A DNA stretch of 64,000 nucleotides from Myxocyprinus asiaticus (taxonomy: Eukaryota > Chordata > Actinopteri > Cypriniformes > Catostomidae), in assembly GCF_019703515.2 (NCBI RefSeq), contig NC_059356.1, positions 24,977,197-25,041,196 of the forward strand, in the 5' to 3' direction. The position numbers were made by a program, and so were the translations under genes. Of the stretch, positions 45,190 through 64,000 are shown in pieces; positions within the stretch are counted from its first letter, which is position 1, and each line of letters opens with the position of its first letter. The notes beneath the pieces were generated by a model. It saw only the letters and a list, made by a program, of their open reading frames with translations, was not told the origin of the DNA and searched no databases.

Positions 45190-46390
45190 TTGAGTTATTT
45201 ATGATTCAGTATTTCATTTCAGTATTTTAAAATGTACTAAAGTATATTCTGCAACCTACTTGAATGCAGAATACCTAAAATACTGTAAGGATTAGTAAAT
45301 ATGTGATTTTATTTTTATTTTTTTTTAAAGAGGACGGGATTACTCAAGAATGGGGTTGCATCACTTCCACTCACGGTTAAGGTTAGGGAAAGGGTTAGAT
45401 TTTAATGGCGGTTTGGAGCTCCCACCCTTTTTGGAGTTCTGTCTGCAGCTATATCCTTCTCTAAATTTCTAAAAGTGCCTCTGGTAAGAAACCTCTTTAA
45501 GCTCTTTCACTGAAACCTGTTTGGGTGTGAAGAGACAAATTTATTAATTTTTTGCACATCAGCATGCTGTTAAATATGATGGCCACATATGTTGATTTTG
45601 AGACATTATTCCCTCAAAAGTTGAAAAACCATGTTAGTTATTTTTAATAACTTTCAACGTTAACACATCTGTGGGTCATTCGCTTCATTTGAATATAAAT
45701 TTTGTTTTATTTTATCACTGTACAATACTCATTCATTAACATTAGTATATGCATTCATATATATTTACTGTGCATTTCCACATTATGAATCAATGTATTC
45801 ATGCAAAAGCTGAAAAATTATGCTTTCAGAGGCTTTATATGGAGTTAGGATGAAAATAAGGTGCAGACCAGTGCAGGCAGACAGAGCACACTGGAGGTGA
45901 AGTCATTCACTAAATAGGGAGCAAAACTCCTAAAATCTGACCAGAAGTTCAGTATCAGGTTGCAGATGATGTCTGGACCACTCAACATGTTTGGCAGACA
46001 TGGGACAATGATAATCAGTATATAGATTCAGAATTTATAATGTATAATTTTATTTTAACATGGCTGGCAGTGATTGGATGATGCTGGCCATTACTTTGAA
46101 TAAGAATGATTTATTCAGCTTTCCAGAAAATCAGCTGTAATGTCTTTAACGTCTCAAAAACATGAATAACCAACACTCCTGGACACATAATAAACTTCAA
46201 ACTTTCTTTCGCTTGGTGACATTCAAAATTTCACAACTTAGTCCCACTATCCACATGAATGGACATACATTTTTAGGAAAACGATTTGCTCTAGAAAAAA
46301 ATGTTATTTTTTGCTTGTTTATCAGGTGCTACTACTTACAAATCAAAAGGGAAATGGAAAATGCACACAGCAGTCACGCTAAGGTCACAG
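45190..46390. other. Intergenic stretch between engase and scpep1
   Basis: AT-rich, with no exon, SINE or TIR recognised. A short CACGGTTAAGGTTAGGGAAA repeat-like text lies near 45370. Confidence 0.4.
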
Positions 46391-46394
46391 TAGA

Positions 46395-46618
46395 TTAAAG
46401 GTTTAGTTCGCCCAAAAATGAAAATGGTCATTTACTTAACCTCATGTTGTTCCAAACGTGTATGACTTTCTTTTTTCTGTAGATCACATAAGGTCATATA
46501 GTGAAGTCACCATTCACTATAATTATATTGGATAAAGATGCAATGAAAGTGAATAGTGACTGAGGCTGACTACTGCTTAAATCTCCTTTTCTGTTCCATG
46601 GAAGGAAAAGTCAACAAT
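46395..46618 (+). repeat. TTAA fold-back MITE, copy 6, right end lost
   Basis: It starts TTAAAGGTTTAGTTCGCCC, with family arms GTTGTTCCAAACGTGTATGA and CTGTTCCATGGAAGGAAAAG. The terminal GGGTGAACTATCCCTTTAA is absent. It runs right up to the scpep1 3' end. Confidence 0.72.
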
Positions 46619-46638
46619 TCAGACTGTATAAAAACGAC

Positions 46639-60811
<14,173 letters not shown>

Positions 60812-60966
60812 TATTATTGTTCTCAAGCTCGCTCAATCAGGCTGGCACATTGGCTGTGTTTGGACCCACCGACTATACTGTATCCCAGTCCTTTGAGCTA
60901 GGTGATGTACTGTACAGTATCATATGACTTCAGTCAGCTGACGAAACGTGACAGAACAAGGAAATG

Positions 60967-60974
60967 TGACGTCA
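60967..60974. promoter_or_regulatory. Consensus CRE (TGACGTCA) upstream of scpep1
   Basis: A palindromic CREB/ATF consensus 156 bp upstream of the scpep1 start codon, in the usual position range for a functional CRE. Sequence match only. Confidence 0.5.
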
Positions 60975-61476
60975 ATTTGAAGGCGAAACCGAAAAATCAT
61001 GTGTTCCGTCGTTCATTTTAATGAACATTTCTCTTTGCATTAATTGTTCTTGTTTAAAGTAATAAGAAATAATAATAGAAAAATGTTCCCTTGTTAATTT
61101 CATATGGGTTTTTAGAATAGGGATTATATAAATTCTAGTAAAATAATATTTGTGGTAAAAATTACTTTAACATACATTTTTTATTTATTTTTTGTTATAA
61201 AAAAATGCATTACACACAGTCATACCTCATTCGTGGATTTTCAAGCTGTTAAGTCTTTTAAATTGCATGTTGCTAACTCGTTGCTAAATCAGGACTACAA
61301 CAGTTGTCCATTTCGAAAAGCACTCACACTCACATGATCATGGTAGTTGTAGTCCTTAATTAGCATAATAGCAACGTTCGTTTAAAAAAACTCAGCGGCT
61401 TGAAAATTTACATTTGAGGAATGACTGTGTGTAAGTTATGTTCTTGAACAAAACGTGAAAATCTCTTCAAGTAATT

Positions 61477-62081
61477 TTAAAGGTGCTATATGTAATATTT
61501 TTACTGTACTAAATCATAAAATGACCATAATATGTTATTAGAGAATTAGGAAACATGCTAAATTGAAATACTGGCTTCTCCGATAACAATGCTACAGCCA
61601 GTTTATTCTACTTTGAAATTTCCATTCTGGGCCGGAATTTCTGTTTATGTTTTGGCCTGTGTGATCCCGCCCACTGCCCACTCACCAGTAGTATTTCGAC
61701 ACTGCCGGGTTGCCAGATTTGAAAAAGTTTTCAGGCAAACAACACTGCATGTTGCAGCCATGGAAGTCAGAAAACGAACTGGATCAGAGATAACAGATTC
61801 CACCCGACCTAAAAAGCATCGCCATCCATCTAAAAACACCATGACCAGAGATGTAGTAAAACAAGGATAAATATTGGAGATACCTTTGGAAGATGGAGAC
61901 AGCTTAAAGCCCAGAAATCCTTTAAAACGGATGCTGAGTTGGCTAATTTTCCCGTTGCGTCAACATTCTGGCAACCCACATGAGCTTCGAGTCTGGCGCA
62001 GACAACTCTCCAATATTTTGAATTTGGACTGCAGTACCCATTTCAAACGCTTGTTGTCAATCTCACATATAGCACCTTTAA
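61477..62081 (+). mobile_element. TTAA-flanked MITE (AAAGGTGCTATATGT ends), copy 2, upstream of coil
   Basis: TTAA at 61477-61480 and 62078-62081 flanks AGGTGCTATATGTAATAT and TCTCACATATAGCACCT. It is the inverted-orientation twin of 37978-38581, alignable along its whole length. It ends 149 bp before the coil start codon. Open frames inside it (for example 61589-61870) are shared in position by neither a known protein nor a conserved frame in the other copy. Confidence 0.87.
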
Positions 62082-62136
62082 CCACAAACCTTGTTTTATT
62101 TTCCCTGGAAATAAACGACAGCTATTCTCTTCCAGA

Positions 62137-62153
62137 CCAATAGAGGGCAGCAG
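62137..62153 (+). promoter_or_regulatory. CTCF-like motif upstream of coil
   Basis: CCAATAGAGGGCAGCAG matches the CTCF core CCASYAGRKGGCRSY at all but one position. It is 78 bp before the coil start codon, between two divergent genes. Binding is inference. Confidence 0.45.
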
Positions 62154-62230
62154 AGTGTGTAATAGTGCGACCTGAGCCCCTCGTTTAAAACAGTGAGCGC
62201 CTCCGTCTTCATTGAAAGCACTGCACAGGC

Positions 62231-63632
62231 ATGGCCACCTCCAGTCTCAATTCCATCAGGGTCCGATTGTACTTTGATTATCCTCCTCCTGCGACACCCG
62301 AGTGTCGTATGTGTTGGCTGCTGGTGGACTTAAACAAATGTCGAGTTGTCGCCGATCTGTCCAGCATCATAAAGGAAAAGTTTGGCTACAGCCGTAAAAC
62401 TATTTTAGACCTGTTTATTGAGGATTGCTACCTGCTTTCCACAGAAAGCATCTATATAGTGCGTGATAATGATAGTATAAGGTAAGCACTACATTATATG
62501 ATAATTTGACGGGAACTTATACTAGTTGTCGACTCCTTAAAAATATGTTGACGTGTATTTCTCCAACCCTTTTGACAGAGTGAAGGTGTCCAGTCCTGTT
62601 TATGTTAATGGGGCTGAGGCCTGCCAACAGTCTGAAACTCAAAATTCAAAGACCAAGAAGAGAGGGAGAGAAGAGGAGATGCAAATCTGTGTCACACAAG
62701 GTCATAGTAAGAAACAGAAGCATGAAGATGCACAAATCAATGGCTCTGCACCAGAAGAGGAAGGCAAAAAGAAGAAAAAGGAAGATAAACAGTCCATCAA
62801 CAAACCTGCCACCCCTCAAAAGACCAAAACAGCCCTTGCTTCTAACAAGGCCAACAGAAAAAGCACTTTCACTGTCTTAACCAGTGACAAAACAAAGCAT
62901 CACAAATCCATGTCAGATTCTTCAGACAGCAGTGAGGATGAGTCTCACTGTAAGGCCACTCCACTAAAACCTAAATCCAAGCAGTCAAGTGCCACCAAGA
63001 AGCCGACTGTAGCTGCACGGAAAGAAAGCACGTCATCAGACTCATCCTCTTCTGATAATGAGGCTAAACCAACCGCCTGCAAAAGCAGTGTCCCTGTCCA
63101 GCCACCTCCTGCTATGCCAAAACCATCCACCTTTACAAACTCTAAAATTCCATATAGAACACCTCGACAGAGAGAGAGCTCCACAGATGATTCTTCCTCC
63201 TCCTCATCACCACCCAGCCAAGTCAAACCTTTAGCTAAGAAATCACAAGATGCAACTCAGCCCTCCTCAACCTCACAGAGTTGTGCAGCTCAATCTACCT
63301 CTGCCCCCACCTCTAAAAAGCCCCAGGATGAGGCAGACAGCTCCGACTCAAGTGACAGTGAAATAGAGTTACTGATTAAGAAACCAAACCTACCTGGAAT
63401 GGGGTTGAACACTGCCAGTTTGAGTCCTAGTGCTAGTGAGGCAGCAGGCAGGGCCAGAGGAAACACAAGAAGCCAGGAGAGGGGCAGAGGTCGGGGTGCA
63501 AACCGAAGCAGTGGGAGAGGAGGATTTGCTAGGGCCAAGGGAACGCCGTTTAAACAAGACTTTGATTACAACTATGAGAATGACGAGCCGAAACAGAGAG
63601 ATTCTCTGTCTAATGAAAGTTTTATTCTAAAG
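62231..63632 (+). CDS. coil: Coilin (Cajal body scaffold), exons 1-2, continues beyond window
   Basis: Coilin organises nuclear Cajal bodies, where snRNPs and telomerase RNP mature. Exon 1 is 62231-62481: start MATSSLNSIRVRLYFDYPPP, with ATPECRMCWLLVDLNKCRVV as the N-terminal ubiquitin-like self-association domain (residues about 1-85). The intron is 62482-62578 (GTAAGC...GACAG). Exon 2 is 62579-63632: basic nuclear localisation clusters (KKRGREEE, KKKKKEDK), long serine/aspartate acidic tracts (SDSSDSSEDE, SSDSSSSDNE, DSSDSSDSEIELL; likely CK2 sites), and an RG box (RGRGANRSSGRGG) that would bind SMN when methylated. The C-terminal Tudor-like domain is missing and should be encoded by exons to the right. 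The donor GTGAAT is at 63633. The exons have no disruption. Confidence 0.93.
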
Positions 63633-63760
63633 GTGAATATGTAGATGGTAGTTTGCAAAAAGCCTCTATTACCAAAGTGTTTGCTGAATATTTACTTCAT
63701 TAGTCCTCTCAATAAAGTGTTTTCATTTCATTTCCATCTTATGTCCAGATCCACATTTAA
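63633..63760 (+). other. coil: coil intron start with possible early poly-A site
   Basis: If the donor at 63633 is not used, the frame reads VNM then TAG (63642-63644), followed by AATAAA at 63711-63716 and a T-rich stretch. This would give a coilin lacking the Tudor-like domain. Use of the site is not shown. Confidence 0.4.
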
Positions 63761-63791
63761 AAATGTTGTTAAAACAATTTTGACTTTAGCC

Positions 63792-64000
63792 TAAAGGTAT
63801 AGTTCACCCAAAAATGAAAATTCTCTCATCATTTACTCACCATCATGCCATTCCAGATGTGTTTGACTTTCTTCTGCAGTACACAAGTGGAGATTTTTAG
63901 AAGAATATTTCAGCTCCTCACAATGTAGGTCCTCACAATTCAAGTGAATGTTGGCCAGAACTTTGAAGCACCAAAAAAGCACATAAAGGCAGAACAAAAG
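63792..64000 (+). repeat. TTAA-type MITE, copy 9, cut by window edge
   Basis: CTAAAGGTATAGTTCACCCA and AATGAAAATTCTCTCATCAT, with CATTCCAGATGTGTTTGACT, TTTCAGCTC and GCACCAAAAAAGCACATAAA. It is the same subfamily as 51078-51707. The right half lies outside the window. Confidence 0.85.

Larger units (their letters stand above)
60812..62230. promoter_or_regulatory. Divergent upstream region shared by scpep1 and coil
   Basis: The two start codons are 1420 bp apart and point away from each other. Subtracting the 605-bp MITE (61477-62081) leaves about 815 bp of original sequence. The scpep1 side has GTCAGCTGACGAAACGTGAC and GGAAATGTGACGTCAATTTG; the latter contains a consensus CRE/ATF site TGACGTCA at 60967-60974. 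The coil side has a CTCF-like motif. No clear TATA box was seen near either gene. Promoter use is inferred from position only. Confidence 0.5.

Noticed and set aside
61589..61870. 93-codon frame upstream of coil
   Set aside because: Lies inside the TTAA MITE. The twin copy at 37978-38581 does not keep an equivalent protein, so it is not a conserved gene.

Overview
The window reads as a vertebrate nuclear sequence from a ray-finned fish, most likely a cyprinid. It holds intron-rich vertebrate genes with GT-AG introns, tRNA-derived fish SINEs, many Tc1-type, hAT-type and TTAA-bounded DNA transposons, and AT/GT microsatellites. There are no bacterial operons, CRISPR arrays or phage genes. Roughly two thirds of the window appears to be transposon-derived. 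The assignments come from protein motifs, splice frames, terminal inverted repeats (TIRs) and target-site duplications (TSDs) read directly from the bases.

Layout. (1) 1-3485: a Tc1 element of the Sleeping Beauty type, cut by the left window edge and split by a complete but decayed hAT element (158-3028). (2) 3486-15100: no exon found; SINEs, a TTAA MITE, two hATs joined at a shared TSD, and a large hAT-like element. (3) 15199-33300, + strand: csnk1d (casein kinase 1 delta), exons 2-8 plus two alternative last exons. Exon 1 is not in the window, and the introns are full of transposons. (4) 33300-40240: three Tc1 elements or remnants and a nested MITE. (5) 40241-44778, + strand: the 3' part of engase (cytosolic endo-beta-N-acetylglucosaminidase). 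It carries a non-AG acceptor, a frameshift and an in-frame stop, and its catalytic exons are absent, so it is probably a pseudogene or decaying duplicate. (6) 46639-60811, - strand: scpep1 (serine carboxypeptidase 1), all 13 exons, 445 codons, apparently intact. One intron carries an intact Tc1 transposase gene and a 4.3-kb composite hAT. (7) 62231-63632, + strand: coil (coilin), exons 1-2, continuing past the right edge, head-to-head with scpep1. A 605-bp MITE lies in the shared upstream region.

The host genes are unrelated in function: a circadian/Wnt/Hedgehog kinase, a glycan-recycling enzyme, a lysosomal-type carboxypeptidase and a Cajal-body scaffold. In human, CSNK1D and ENGASE lie near each other on 17q25 and SCPEP1/COIL are neighbours on 17q22-23, so the gene set is consistent with conserved synteny.

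I found no undescribed enzymatic system. The most informative observations are the transposon architecture (serial nesting with readable TSDs, two hATs sharing one palindromic TSD, a head-to-head Tc1 fold-back, one structurally intact Tc1), the degenerating engase, the alternative csnk1d C-termini and the MITE placed just upstream of coil.
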